Shown here piece by piece: positions 53,240-61,799 of a stretch of DNA of 64,000 nt. Source of the DNA: Terracoccus luteus (lineage in GTDB: Bacteria > Actinomycetota > Actinomycetes > Actinomycetales > Dermatophilaceae); contig NZ_RBXT01000001.1 of the NCBI RefSeq assembly GCF_003635045.1, forward strand, positions 1,054,001 to 1,118,000, in the 5' to 3' direction. The notes under the pieces are model-generated. The model made no database searches. It was not told where the DNA came from and saw nothing but the letters and a program-made list of their open reading frames with translations. The stretch's first letter is position 1, and each line of letters begins with the position of its first letter. A program made the position numbers and the translations under genes.

Positions 53240-54373
53240 GTGGACGACTACCTGAGGTCAGACGCGCCGGTCGTCGACACGCTCGACCGCGCCTGGTCGC
53301 GCAGCCGGCTGTCGGTGCGCACCCGCCTGGCCCGGCTGCGCGGCGCCGCCTTCTTCATCGTCCAGTCCGCCGTCGCGGCGGGCGTGGGCTGGTGGGTGGC
53401 GACCGACGTCCTGGGCCACCAGTCGCCGTTCTTCGCCCCGATCGTCGCCGTCGTCTGCCTCGGCATGTCGTACGCGCAGCGCCTGCGCCGGGTCGTCGAG
53501 GTCGCGATCGGCGTCGCGGTCGGGGTGTTCACGGCCGACGTCTTCGTGCAGGTGGCCGGCTCCGGGCCGTGGCAGATCGCCGCGGTCGTGCTCGTGGCCA
53601 TGAGCTTCGCGCTGCTGCTCGACGGCGGACGGCTGCTCGTGACCCAGGCGGCGGTGCAGGGCATCGTCGTCGCCGCCCTCGTCGCGAGCCCGGGGCAGGC
53701 GTTCACGCGCTGGACCGACGCCCTCATCGGCGGCGCCGTCGCGCTCGTCGCGGCCACGGTCGTGCCGCAGGCGCCGCTGCGCCGCCCCCGGGTCGCGGCC
53801 GCCGAGGTGGTCCGCAAGATCGCCGAGCTGCTGCGGCGGGCCTCCGCGAGCGCGACCGACCGCGACGTCGACGAGGCGGCCGAGGTGCTCGCCTCGGCGC
53901 GCGGCACCGAGTCGCTGCTCCGTGGCCTGCGGGAGGCGGCCGACGAAGGGCTGGCGGTCGTGCGGTCCTCACCGTTCTCGCGCCACCACGCCGCCCGGGT
54001 GCGGTCGATGGCCGACCTCGTCGAGCCGCTCGACCGGGCGATGCGCAGCACCCGGGTGCTCGTGCGTCGCGTCACCATCGCCGTGGGCCGCGACGAGGCA
54101 CTGCCGCCCGGCTACACCCACGCCATCGAGGCCCTCGCGGACGCCACCGACGTCGCGGGCCGGCTGCTGTCGGAGAACGGCTCGCCCGAGGGGGCCCGGC
54201 CGAGCATGCTCGTGGCCGCCCGGCTCGTGGCCGAGCTGCCGCGTAGCGGAGACCTCGCCGTCGAGACGGTGCTCGCCCAGCTGCGCTCGCTCGTCGTGGA
54301 CCTGCTCCAGGTCACGGGCCTCGAGATCGACGCGGCGACCGAGGCCGTGCCGCCCGAGCGGCCCCGCGACTGA
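53240..54373 (+). CDS. FUSC-family membrane protein (aromatic acid exporter-like)
   Basis: A 377-residue protein. The N-terminal half has about five to six membrane helices (FFIVQSAVAAGVGWWVATDVLG, FFAPIVAVVCLGMSYAQRLRR, VEVAIGVAVGVFTADVF, AVVLVAMSFALLL, ALIGGAVALVAATVVP), the FUSC/ArAE pattern; the C-terminal half is a soluble helical domain. Relatives export aromatic carboxylic acids or fusaric acid. It is a single gene preceding the Pel-like locus, and a GACAC-rich repetitive stretch separates them, so a functional link is unproven. Confidence 0.82.
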   Translation: MDDYLRSDAPVVDTLDRAWSRSRLSVRTRLARLRGAAFFIVQSAVAAGVGWWVATDVLGHQSPFFAPIVAVVCLGMSYAQRLRRVVEVAIGVAVGVFTADVFVQVAGSGPWQIAAVVLVAMSFALLLDGGRLLVTQAAVQGIVVAALVASPGQAFTRWTDALIGGAVALVAATVVPQAPLRRPRVAAAEVVRKIAELLRRASASATDRDVDEAAEVLASARGTESLLRGLREAADEGLAVVRSSPFSRHHAARVRSMADLVEPLDRAMRSTRVLVRRVTIAVGRDEALPPGYTHAIEALADATDVAGRLLSENGSPEGARPSMLVAARLVAELPRSGDLAVETVLAQLRSLVVDLLQVTGLEIDAATEAVPPERPRD

Positions 54374-54591
54374 CACTGGTCGACACAGACCGACACGAAC
54401 GGACACCGAGCACCGGGCTGACACGGACCGACACGGAGTGACACCGGCCGACCCGGACTGACACCGGGCCCGGCATCCGACACAATGTGCCGACCGCGCC
54501 GGCGCCTCCACCGGGCCCACCGACCGCGCCGACGACACCACTGACGACACCACTGACGACACCGCTGACGAGACCGACCGAGGAGGGCGAC
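54374..54591. repeat. GACAC-rich and 12-bp tandem repeats before the GHL15 gene
   Basis: Irregular GACAC/CCGACAC repeats fill 54374-54480. A 12-bp unit GACGACACCACT follows at 54531, 54543 and 54555 (last copy with one change). Reading these as coding would give a Pro/Thr extension to the next gene, which is unlikely. Confidence 0.65.
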
Positions 54592-55677
54592 GTGACCCGT
54601 TCGCACGGCGCGTGGGTGCGCTACCAGGACCCCGTGACCCCCGACCAGGTCGAGTTCGCCATCGATCACTACCGGGCGGCGATCCTGCAGCCGTGGGAGC
54701 AGGAGGTCGCGGCCCGCCTCAAGGACGCCCGGCCCGACATGACGGTGCTCGCCTACCAGTGCCTGAGCTCGACCCGTGACTACGAGCCGGGCCCGATCTA
54801 CACCTCGGGGGTGTGCCTCGAGGAGGCCGAGGAGTCGGGGGAGCACTGGTTCGCCCACCGTCTCGACGGCAGCCGCATCCAGTGGAACGGCTACGGCGGG
54901 CACTGGCAGATGGCGACGTGGGAGGAGGAGTACCAGCAGCGCTGGTGCGACAACGTCGGCGACCTGCTCGAGGACAGTCCCTTCGACGGCGTCATGGCCG
55001 ACAACGACGTGTTCGACGACTACTACGGCATCGACCCGCCCATCGAGGGAGGTCGGACGATGGCAGACCTGCGCGAGGCGCTCGGGCGGCTCGTCCCTCG
55101 CGCGGGTCGCCACCTCCAGGAGATGGGCAAGCTGCTCGTGCCCAACATCGCCGAGTCGCGGCGCGAGCCGGGCCGGTGGGAGCGCCACGCCGCGTACGGC
55201 GGCGGCTTCGAGGAGGTCTGGCTCGCCTGGGGCCCCGACGACCACCTCGACCCGCAGACGGCCCTCGCGCAGATGGCGCAGCTGCACGGGCCCGGCCTGA
55301 CGATCGTGCGCGTCGCGAGCGACGGCACCGACGACCACCCCAACTTCCGCTACGGCCTCGCCGCCTACTGGGTCTTCGGCGGCGGCGAGGCGGACGCCGC
55401 GTACACGGCCACCTCGCACGACGGCTACTCGGGCACCCCGTTCGTGCCCGAGCTCGACTGGGACCTCGGGCGGCCGCTCGAGGAGCCCCGTCAGCGCGGC
55501 AACGGCTGGTCGCGGCGCTTCGCCGACGGCTTCGCCGCGGTGAACCTCAACGGGGGGAGGAGGCGCTCGGTGCGCTTCCCCGTCCCGGACGGTCTGGCCG
55601 ACCGTGACGGACGTCTCGTCGAGGGCTCCGTCGTCCTCGCCCCGCACGAGGGCATCGTGCTCAGGAAGGCCCGCTGA
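54592..55677 (+). CDS. Putative glycoside hydrolase, GHL15-like
   Basis: A 361-residue protein resembling the GHL15 (glycoside hydrolase-like) TIM-barrel family. Motifs: YRAAILQPWEQEVAARLKDARPDMTVLAYQC (strand then helix), DGVMADNDVFDDYYG with an acidic cluster likely to be catalytic, LLVPNIAESRREPGRW, TIVRVASDG, and the C-terminal FAAVNLNGGRRRSVRFP. No signal peptide is visible from GTG 54592, so it appears cytosolic. That start has AGGAGG 5 bases upstream (54581-54586); GTG 54487 would add a repeat-encoded leader. It precedes PelG- and PelF-like genes, so the substrate may be the same polysaccharide. Confidence 0.75.
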   Translation: MTRSHGAWVRYQDPVTPDQVEFAIDHYRAAILQPWEQEVAARLKDARPDMTVLAYQCLSSTRDYEPGPIYTSGVCLEEAEESGEHWFAHRLDGSRIQWNGYGGHWQMATWEEEYQQRWCDNVGDLLEDSPFDGVMADNDVFDDYYGIDPPIEGGRTMADLREALGRLVPRAGRHLQEMGKLLVPNIAESRREPGRWERHAAYGGGFEEVWLAWGPDDHLDPQTALAQMAQLHGPGLTIVRVASDGTDDHPNFRYGLAAYWVFGGGEADAAYTATSHDGYSGTPFVPELDWDLGRPLEEPRQRGNGWSRRFADGFAAVNLNGGRRRSVRFPVPDGLADRDGRLVEGSVVLAPHEGIVLRKAR

Positions 55678-56002
55678 CCGGCATCCGACCGGGGGTCAGG
55701 CCGGGGGAGATCCCCTGAACGCGACCTGCCAGGGTGCTGAGTCTTTACGGTTTCTTTGCCAAAACCTGTCATCTCGTGGTCCAATCTTCTTGATCATTCA
55801 ACTGGTCGACACCGCCCGTGGGGGGCGGTGCCGTGCGCTCCGGTGGCTGACCTGACGACGACGTCCTGACTCGACGGCATGGGGGCTGTGCGGCGGGTCG
55901 CACCCGGGATCCGCCGCGTCAGCATCGGCCGGACCGGGCCCAACGCAGCACGACCACCACCCACTCGTCGAGCCCTCCGACACGCATCACCGGAGGAATG
56001 AC
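55678..56002. other. 325-bp leader of the pelG-like gene: AT-rich promoter block and hairpin
   Basis: No gene is seen. Bases 55741-55803 are by far the most AT-rich stretch in this part of the window and hold TTGCCA (-35-like), TCCAAT 18 bp later, and GGTTT-N8-AAACC. Then a perfect hairpin CACCGCCC-GTGGG-GGGCGGTG (55810-55830). The rest to GGAGG (55992-55996) shows nothing clear. The long leader and hairpin could hold an attenuator or a regulator site. Confidence 0.5.
55810..55830 (+). promoter_or_regulatory. Leader hairpin upstream of the pelG-like gene
   Basis: An 8-bp perfect stem with a GTGGG loop lies 172 bases before the start codon and directly after the AT-rich promoter block. It could be an attenuator or simply the end of the GHL15 transcript. 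Confidence 0.4.
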
Positions 56003-57445
56003 GTGCTCAACCTGATGTCCTCGTGGCGGGCCCCCGTGGCCGCCACCGTGCTGGCGCTCGCGCTGGCCCTGCTCGTGCCCGTCGAGGGCGGTGCGGCCCG
56101 GTCGGCCGCCGTCCTCGTGGCCGCCATCGCCTGCGTCGTCGCGGCGCTGGCCCTCATGGTGCTGACGCGCCGGGGCCGTCCCGGCATGCGCCACGAGCTC
56201 GCCGCGACCCAGCGTGGAGTGTCGCTGCGCCGCTCCGGTCGCTCGCTCGGCCAGCTCGCGCTGCACCTGTCGCCCGTCCTGCTGCTCACCGCCGCCTTCC
56301 CGTTCGCCGCGACGCGCTTCATCGGCCAGAGCGTCGGCGGCACCAGCCTCGGCGAGCTGCTCCTCGCGTCGTCGGTGACGGTGCCGTGGCTGAGCCAGGC
56401 GGCGGCGATGCCCATCTACCGCGGCATCGGCCACCTCATCAACAACGCGCCCATCGAGCGCGTGCGGGAGACGTTCGCCGGCCTGTGGGTCGCGACCTTC
56501 GCCCAGACGCTGCTGCTCGTGCCCGTTTTCGCGGCCGTCATGGCCCTCGTGCTCGGGTGGTCGCTGACGACCACGGCCGCCTACGTCGCGCTCAGCGTGC
56601 TGCACATCCTCTTCGCGCAGTCGCTCGTCGTCGCCAACGTCGGCCGGATGCGGTGGGCCTGGGCCAGCGCGTGGGGCGCCTACGCGGTCGCCCTCCTCGC
56701 CGCCCCCACCCTGTGGTTCCTGCCCGCCATCGCGGGCACGCTCACGCAGCTCTACGTGCTGCGTCGTGAGCTCGGCCTCCTGCGCCGGCTCCAGCGCCTC
56801 GACCTGCGTGACACGGCGGCCGACCTCGCCCGCGGGCTCCTGCTCGGCGGGGTGCTCTGGGCCGACAAGCTCGTCCTGTTCCTCGTCACCGACGGCCGCT
56901 TCGCGGTGCAGCTCGTCTTCGCCGCGCTCATGCCCGCGGTCATCGCCTACAACTACTACTTCGTCCGGCTCGCCCCGTGGATGGACGGCGCCATCGGCCG
57001 CGTGCGCAGCACGCTCGAGTCGCGTCCGTCCCGCGAGCTCGGCGCCCCGTCGCGCGAGGTCGTCAGCTCCGTCGTCGTCGCCCTGTCGCGCACCGGGCTC
57101 ATCGGCGCCGTGCTCGTCCTCGCCGCCGTGTGCTTCACGCTCGCCCTCGCGCCGGCCGACCTCGGTCTCGTCGCCGCTGTCGCCTCGGCGTCCTGGGCGT
57201 TCATGATGGTGACCGTGTCGACCTACCTGCTCGACTACATCGGCGAGCGCACGTGGTCCCAGCTCATCGGCGGCCTGCACCTCGTCTTCGTCCTCGTCGC
57301 CTTCCTGACCCTCAGCGGAGCCGCGACGTACACCGCCCTGTTCGGGGTCGAGCTGCTCCTGCTCGTCGGCGCCCTGACTGTGACCATCCGCCACTGGAGC
57401 GTGCCGGAGTACACCCTCTTCTGGCGTCACGCCGTCTCGTGGTGA
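56003..57445 (+). CDS. PelG-like exopolysaccharide flippase
   Basis: A 480-residue membrane protein with about 12 helices, MOP-superfamily-like. The closest pattern I recognise is PelG, the membrane transporter of Pel polysaccharide: a GVLWADKLVLFLV motif about residue 285 (PelG has IWADKWIFW at this place), YNYYFVRLAPWMDG, and RHWSVPEYTLFWRHAVSW at the end. PelG is thought to move the polymer across the membrane together with PelF, PelD and PelE. GTG 56003 follows GGAGG (55992-55996) by 6 bases. Its stop overlaps the GTG of a 60-codon ORF. The PelF homologue two genes on strongly supports the call. Confidence 0.82.
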   Translation: MLNLMSSWRAPVAATVLALALALLVPVEGGAARSAAVLVAAIACVVAALALMVLTRRGRPGMRHELAATQRGVSLRRSGRSLGQLALHLSPVLLLTAAFPFAATRFIGQSVGGTSLGELLLASSVTVPWLSQAAAMPIYRGIGHLINNAPIERVRETFAGLWVATFAQTLLLVPVFAAVMALVLGWSLTTTAAYVALSVLHILFAQSLVVANVGRMRWAWASAWGAYAVALLAAPTLWFLPAIAGTLTQLYVLRRELGLLRRLQRLDLRDTAADLARGLLLGGVLWADKLVLFLVTDGRFAVQLVFAALMPAVIAYNYYFVRLAPWMDGAIGRVRSTLESRPSRELGAPSREVVSSVVVALSRTGLIGAVLVLAAVCFTLALAPADLGLVAAVASASWAFMMVTVSTYLLDYIGERTWSQLIGGLHLVFVLVAFLTLSGAATYTALFGVELLLLVGALTVTIRHWSVPEYTLFWRHAVSW

Positions 57446-57624
57446 CCTCGATGGCCACCACCCCGACCGCCGCCGTCAGCGCCGCCGTCAGCGCCACCGT
57501 CAGCGCCGCCGTGAGCGACGCCGTCAGCGCCACCGTGAGCGACGCCGTCAGCGCCACCAAGGACGCGCCGGAGGGCGCGACGAACCACGCCACCGACTTC
57601 CGCCCGACCGAGGACCGACCATGA
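57442..57624 (+). CDS. 60-residue repeat ORF coupled between pelG and pelF
   Basis: The ORF begins in the pelG-like stop codon (GTGA) and ends in the pelF start (ATGA), so ribosomes could pass through all three. The product is VTSMATTPTA, then about eight Ala/Val/Ser tetrapeptides of the form (A/D/T)(A/T)VS, then KDAPEGATNHATDFRPTEDRP. The repeat comes from 12-bp tandem units (about 57469-57561). No family is recognised. It could be a small helical subunit, or merely a spacer kept open for translational coupling. ATG 57451 is an internal alternative. Confidence 0.5.
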   Translation: MTSMATTPTAAVSAAVSATVSAAVSDAVSATVSDAVSATKDAPEGATNHATDFRPTEDRP

Positions 57625-59405
57625 GCACCACCCTTCCCAGCACCACCGTCGCCCCGTCCTACGAGGACGTCGACGTCGCCATCGTCATGGAGTCGACCTA
57701 CCCCTACCTCAAGGGCGGGGTGTCCGCGGTCGTCCACGACATCGTCAAGGGCAACGACGACCTCACCTTCGGCATCATCCACATCTCCTGGGACCGTGAG
57801 TCCCCGGCGGAGGACCTCTACGGGATGCCGTCGAACGTCAAGTGGGTCAAGCCGGTGTTCCTCAGCATGCAGGAGCACCGCGAGGACTTCCTCAGCCTGC
57901 TGCCCCGAGACCTCGGCATGGGCCGCAAGTCGCGCAAGCGCCTGGCCACGAGGCTGTTCGACGCCCTCGAGTCCGTCGTCGCCGGCGACGTCGAGCCGCT
58001 CTGGTCGCTCTACGACGAGGGCATGAACCCGCGCACCCGCCACTACCCGATCTGGGCGGCGCTGGGGACCAAGGAGTTCATGAAGCTCTGCATCGAGCGC
58101 ACCGCCGGCCTGGGCATGTCGCTGTCGGAGACGTTCTGGACGATGCGCGAGTTCTTCTCGCTCAGCGCCGCCCTGCTCGACGAGGACTACCCCAAGGCCG
58201 GCGTCTACCACGCCCACACGACCGGCTACGCGTCGCTCGTCTCGGCCGCGGCCGCCCGTCAGAACGGGACGCGGTTCCTGCTCACCGAGCACAACCTCTA
58301 CGTCCGCGACACCGTCAACACGCTGCTGGGGCGCAACATGGCCCTGCCGGTCACCGCAACCGACTACCGGACCTTCGACGTCACGCCCGTCGAGCGCGCC
58401 TGGATGGCGTGGTGGACCGAGATGGGCCGCTTCTGCTACCCCAGCGCGGAGGCCATCACCTTCCTCTACCCGTCGGCGATCTCCGAGGCGGCCGACCTCG
58501 GGGCCCCGATCGACAAGGCCGTCGTCATCCCCAACGGGATGACGGTGGGCGAGTTCGAGAACGCCTACCGGCTCCGCCAGGCCCAGGTCGAGATGATCGC
58601 CGCGGGAGACCCCGACCGGGTGTGGCGTCTGGCCTACATCGCCCGCGTCGTGCCGATCAAGGGCATGCTCGACCTCATCGAGTCGATCCGACTGCTGGGG
58701 GAGCGCGGCATCCACAACGTGCGTCTCGACGCGCTCGGGCCGACCGAGCACCTGCCCGAGTACTACGAGGCGTGTCTCGCCAAGGTCGAGGAGTACGGGC
58801 TGCAGGACAAGATCACCTTCCGCGGCACCGTGAACGTGCGCGAGATGCTCTCGGACTTCGACCTGCTCGTGCTGCCCAGCTACAACGAGGGCCAGCCCAT
58901 CGTCGTGCTCGAGGCCATGACGGTCGGCATCCCGACCGTGGGCACGGCCGTCGGAGGCATGGCCGAGCTCATCGGCGACGTCATCACCACACGTGAGGGC
59001 GAGTCGTGGGGTGCGGCCGGTGTGCTCACCGAGGCCGGTGACGTCGTGCAGATGGCCGACGGCATCCAGTCCGTCATCAGCGACCCCGAGGCGTACGGCC
59101 GGTACTCGCGCGCGGCACGTGGCCGGGTCGTCAACTTCTACCAGCTCGGCGACGTCGTGGCCGCCTACAACTCGCTCTACCGCGAGTTCGGCGGCCTGCC
59201 CCCGCGCCCGGACGCGGCCACCAAGGTCGTGCGCACCGGGCCGGTCCCCTCGCAGGACGAGGAGCTGCTGCGTCCGACGTCCGACCCGCAGGCGGCCCAG
59301 CACCGGGTCCGGGCACCGTGGGAGCAGGTCGGTCCGCTCGACGACGCGGACGAGGACGCCGCCTCCTACCCGTCGCGGATCGGCGACTACCGCCACGTCG
59401 GCTGA
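57621..59405 (+). CDS. GT4 glycosyltransferase PelF homologue
   Basis: A 594-residue glycosyltransferase with the DUF3492-type N-terminus of PelF: VDVAIVMESTYPYLKGGVSAVVHDIV, then YHAHTTGYASLVSAAAARQNGTRFLLTEHNLYVRD. The C-terminal GT-B half has VVIPNGM, LAYIARVVPIKGMLDLIESIRLL (donor-binding), LGPTEHLPEYYEACL and NEGQPIVVLEAMTVGIPTVGT (the E-x7-E motif of GT4). PelF polymerises UDP-linked hexosamines into Pel (family knowledge). It is about 90 residues longer than Pseudomonas PelF, mostly a hydrophilic C-terminal tail. ATG 57621 overlaps the stop of the small ORF. A 16-bp terminator hairpin follows. Confidence 0.92.
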   Translation: MSTTLPSTTVAPSYEDVDVAIVMESTYPYLKGGVSAVVHDIVKGNDDLTFGIIHISWDRESPAEDLYGMPSNVKWVKPVFLSMQEHREDFLSLLPRDLGMGRKSRKRLATRLFDALESVVAGDVEPLWSLYDEGMNPRTRHYPIWAALGTKEFMKLCIERTAGLGMSLSETFWTMREFFSLSAALLDEDYPKAGVYHAHTTGYASLVSAAAARQNGTRFLLTEHNLYVRDTVNTLLGRNMALPVTATDYRTFDVTPVERAWMAWWTEMGRFCYPSAEAITFLYPSAISEAADLGAPIDKAVVIPNGMTVGEFENAYRLRQAQVEMIAAGDPDRVWRLAYIARVVPIKGMLDLIESIRLLGERGIHNVRLDALGPTEHLPEYYEACLAKVEEYGLQDKITFRGTVNVREMLSDFDLLVLPSYNEGQPIVVLEAMTVGIPTVGTAVGGMAELIGDVITTREGESWGAAGVLTEAGDVVQMADGIQSVISDPEAYGRYSRAARGRVVNFYQLGDVVAAYNSLYREFGGLPPRPDAATKVVRTGPVPSQDEELLRPTSDPQAAQHRVRAPWEQVGPLDDADEDAASYPSRIGDYRHVG

Positions 59406-59445
59406 GGTCAGCCTGACGACCCGCTGACGCAGACCCGTTCACGCA

Positions 59446-59484
59446 GACGGTCGTGCACCCCGATGTCCGGGGTGCACGACCGTC
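59446..59484. terminator. Bidirectional terminator between pelF and the symporter gene
   Basis: GACGGTCGTGCACCCC (59446-59461) pairs perfectly over 16 bp with GGGGTGCACGACCGTC (59469-59484), 7-nt loop. It serves the convergent genes on both sides. Confidence 0.85.
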
Positions 59485-59557
59485 GTCGTGTCGGTGCCGC
59501 TTCAGTGCCTGGTCTCTGCCTGACCGACGCCCTGGTCAGGGCGTGATCAGTGCGTGA

Positions 59558-61210
59558 TCAGTGCGCCGGCGGGGCCGCGGGAGCGGCCGGGTCCAGCTTC
59601 TCGACCCGCGGGTCCCCGGCATCCGCGAAGTAGTCGGCGGGGATCGTCGCGTCCTTGCCCTCGGGCGCCTTGACGACGTAGCGCATGACGAGGGTGAGCA
59701 CGACCGTCACGACGAGGTTGAGCACGAACGCCGTGATGGCGATGTAGCCCATCTGGCCCAGGCCCGGGATCTCGGCCGTCGAGCCGCCGAAGTTGGCCTT
59801 CGTCACCGGGTTGACGACGTTGTACGCGGCGACGGTGCCGTAGACCATCCCGACGGCCCAGCCGCCGAGCAGCGCCCAGCGGTGGAACCAGCGCGTGTAG
59901 AGGTAGAAGACCACCGACGGGAACGTCTGCATGATCCAGATTCCGCCGAGCAGCTGGAAGTTGATGGCGTTGCTCTTGTCGAGCAGCAGCACGAAGAGCA
60001 GCGCGAACAGCTTGACGACGAGCGAGGTGTTCTTCGAGACGCGCGCTTCCTGCTTGGCCGTCGCGTTCGGCCGCAGCCAGGCCTTGTAGATGTTGCGGGT
60101 GAAGGTGTTGGCCGCGGCGATCGACATGATGGCCGCCGGGACGAGGGCGCCGATGGCGATGGCGGCGAAGGCCACGCCGGCGAACCACGACGGGAAGAAG
60201 TCCTCGAACAGCTGCGGCACGACGAGCTGCGGGTTGGGCTTGCCGTCGAGACCGATCGGCTTGGTGCCCGCGGCGATCGCGACCCAGCCGAGCAGGGCGA
60301 GCAGCCCGAGCAGGAACGAGTAGGCCGGGAGGATCGAGGCGTTCTTGCGGATCGTGTTGCGGCTCTTGGCCGACAGGGTCGCCGTGATCGAGTGCGGGTA
60401 CATGAACAGCGCCATGGCCGAGCCGAGGGCGAGCGTGGCGTAGGCCCAGTACTGGCCGGGGCCGGGGGTGAAGACGCCGGTGGGCTTGCCGGTCGCCGCG
60501 TTCGTCGTCTCCATCTTGCCCTTGGCGGCGTCGAAGATCGTGCCCCAGCCGCCGACCTTCGACGGCAGGTAGATGACCGCCACGATGATGACGATGTAGA
60601 TGAGGATGTCCTTGACGAAGGCGATGATCGCCGGCGCGCGCAGGCCCGAGGTGTAGGTGTAGAGCGCGAGCACGAGGAAGGCGATGAAGATCGGCGCGTC
60701 CTTGGCGACGATGTTGTCGCCGCCCCCGACGCCCGCCACCTCGAGCACGGCCTGGATGCCGACGAGCTGGAGGGCGATGTAGGGCATGGTCGCGACGAAG
60801 CCGGTCACGGCGACGGCCAGCGAGAGCCCGCGCGAGCCGGAGCGGCCCTCGACGAAGTCGGCCGGGGTGACGTAGCCGTGGCGGTGCGAGACCGACCACA
60901 GGCGCGACATGAAGATGAAGATGATCGGGTAGAGCACGATCGTGTAGGGCACGGCGAAGAAGCCGCTCACGGCGCCGGCCGAGAACATGGCCGCCGGCAC
61001 GGCGACGAAGGTGTAGGCGGTGTAGAGGTCGCCACCGAGCAGGAACCAGGTGACCCACGTGCCGAAGGAGCGACCGCCGAGGCCCCACTCCTCGAGGCTC
61101 TCCATGCTCTGGGGGCGGCGCCAGCGGGAGGCCCAGAAGCCGGCTGCGGCGACGACGACGAAGAAGAAGATGAGGACGGCGAGCGCGACGCCGTTGACGC
61201 CGGTGTTCAT
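59558..61210 (-). CDS. Sodium:solute symporter (SSS family, monocarboxylate type)
   Basis: A 550-residue symporter with about 13 helices. SSS hallmarks: LGGRSFGTWVTWFLLGGDLYTAYTFVAVPAAM (helix 1 region), HRHGYVTPADFVEGR, the conserved AIGALVPAAIMSIAAANTFTRNIYK (helix 8 with Na+-binding Ser) and LLDKSNAINFQLLGG. Pairing with a DUF3311 protein is characteristic of actinobacterial monocarboxylate (acetate, pyruvate or propionate) carriers of the MctC type. GGAGGG lies 5 bases before ATG 61210, which overlaps the stop of the DUF3311 gene (ATGA). Confidence 0.88.
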   Translation of the reverse strand: MNTGVNGVALAVLIFFFVVVAAAGFWASRWRRPQSMESLEEWGLGGRSFGTWVTWFLLGGDLYTAYTFVAVPAAMFSAGAVSGFFAVPYTIVLYPIIFIFMSRLWSVSHRHGYVTPADFVEGRSGSRGLSLAVAVTGFVATMPYIALQLVGIQAVLEVAGVGGGDNIVAKDAPIFIAFLVLALYTYTSGLRAPAIIAFVKDILIYIVIIVAVIYLPSKVGGWGTIFDAAKGKMETTNAATGKPTGVFTPGPGQYWAYATLALGSAMALFMYPHSITATLSAKSRNTIRKNASILPAYSFLLGLLALLGWVAIAAGTKPIGLDGKPNPQLVVPQLFEDFFPSWFAGVAFAAIAIGALVPAAIMSIAAANTFTRNIYKAWLRPNATAKQEARVSKNTSLVVKLFALLFVLLLDKSNAINFQLLGGIWIMQTFPSVVFYLYTRWFHRWALLGGWAVGMVYGTVAAYNVVNPVTKANFGGSTAEIPGLGQMGYIAITAFVLNLVVTVVLTLVMRYVVKAPEGKDATIPADYFADAGDPRVEKLDPAAPAAPPAH

Positions 61211-61581
61211 CGGGTCCCTCCCTGGGGGCCGGTGGAGTCAGGGTCAGAAGCGCCCGGAACGCCGGGGGCGCCGGGGGCGCCCGCGCCGCCGCGGGGGTCG
61301 GACGCGTCGGAGTCGAGGAACTCGGTGCCGTCCTGGGTCATCGGCACGTGCGGCCGCGCCTTGAGCACGATGCGGTAGGCGGTGTACGTCGCGGCGGAGC
61401 AGATGATGACCCAGAGGAACTGGTACCAGATGAAGAAGGGCCAGTCGCCGAGGCGCGGCTCCTCCTTCGCGTACGTGCCCACGAGCATGAGGGCGATGAT
61501 CGGGATGGCGAGCAGCACTCCTGCGAGGGCCAGCAGGCCCTTGTTCGCAGGAGGCGCCTCGCGCCGGTGTGGACTGCTCAC
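61207..61581 (-). CDS. DUF3311 small membrane protein (symporter partner)
   Basis: A 124-residue protein with two membrane helices (LLALAGVLLAIPIIALMLVGTYA and WPFFIWYQFLWVIICSAATYTAYRIVL), the DUF3311 core, and a 50-residue Gly/Pro/Asp-rich tail of collagen-like GAPGAPGVPGAS units. Genes of this family regularly precede SSS symporters and are coupled to them, as here. Start GTG 61581 has GGAGG 5 bases upstream. The subunit presumably assists assembly or regulation of the carrier. Confidence 0.85.
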   Translation of the reverse strand: MSSPHRREAPPANKGLLALAGVLLAIPIIALMLVGTYAKEEPRLGDWPFFIWYQFLWVIICSAATYTAYRIVLKARPHVPMTQDGTEFLDSDASDPRGGAGAPGAPGVPGASDPDSTGPQGGTR

Positions 61582-61799
61582 GGGGACCTCCGTTGGTCGT
61601 GGCGGGCGCTGGTGCGGGATCCGGGTAGGGAAGGGCGCCGGGTGCGTCGTCCCCTGTGCTGCAGCGGGGCCGGACCGGAGCGGCATCGCGTGCGACGGGG
61701 AACTTACTCCTGCAACGGGGCCGGGTGTGGCCAGCGACACGGCTCGGTCGGGTCGGACCGCTCTCCGCCGCGTGCTCGCCCACCGATAGAGTTGGACCC

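Noticed and set aside
54487-54591. GTG 54487 as the start of the GHL15 protein
   Set aside because: It would add a Pro/Thr leader made only of tandem repeats; GTG 54592 has AGGAGG at ideal distance.
54592-55677. Calling the hydrolase PelA
   Set aside because: PelA has a signal peptide, a GH166 domain and a deacetylase domain; this protein is short, cytosolic and GHL15-like.
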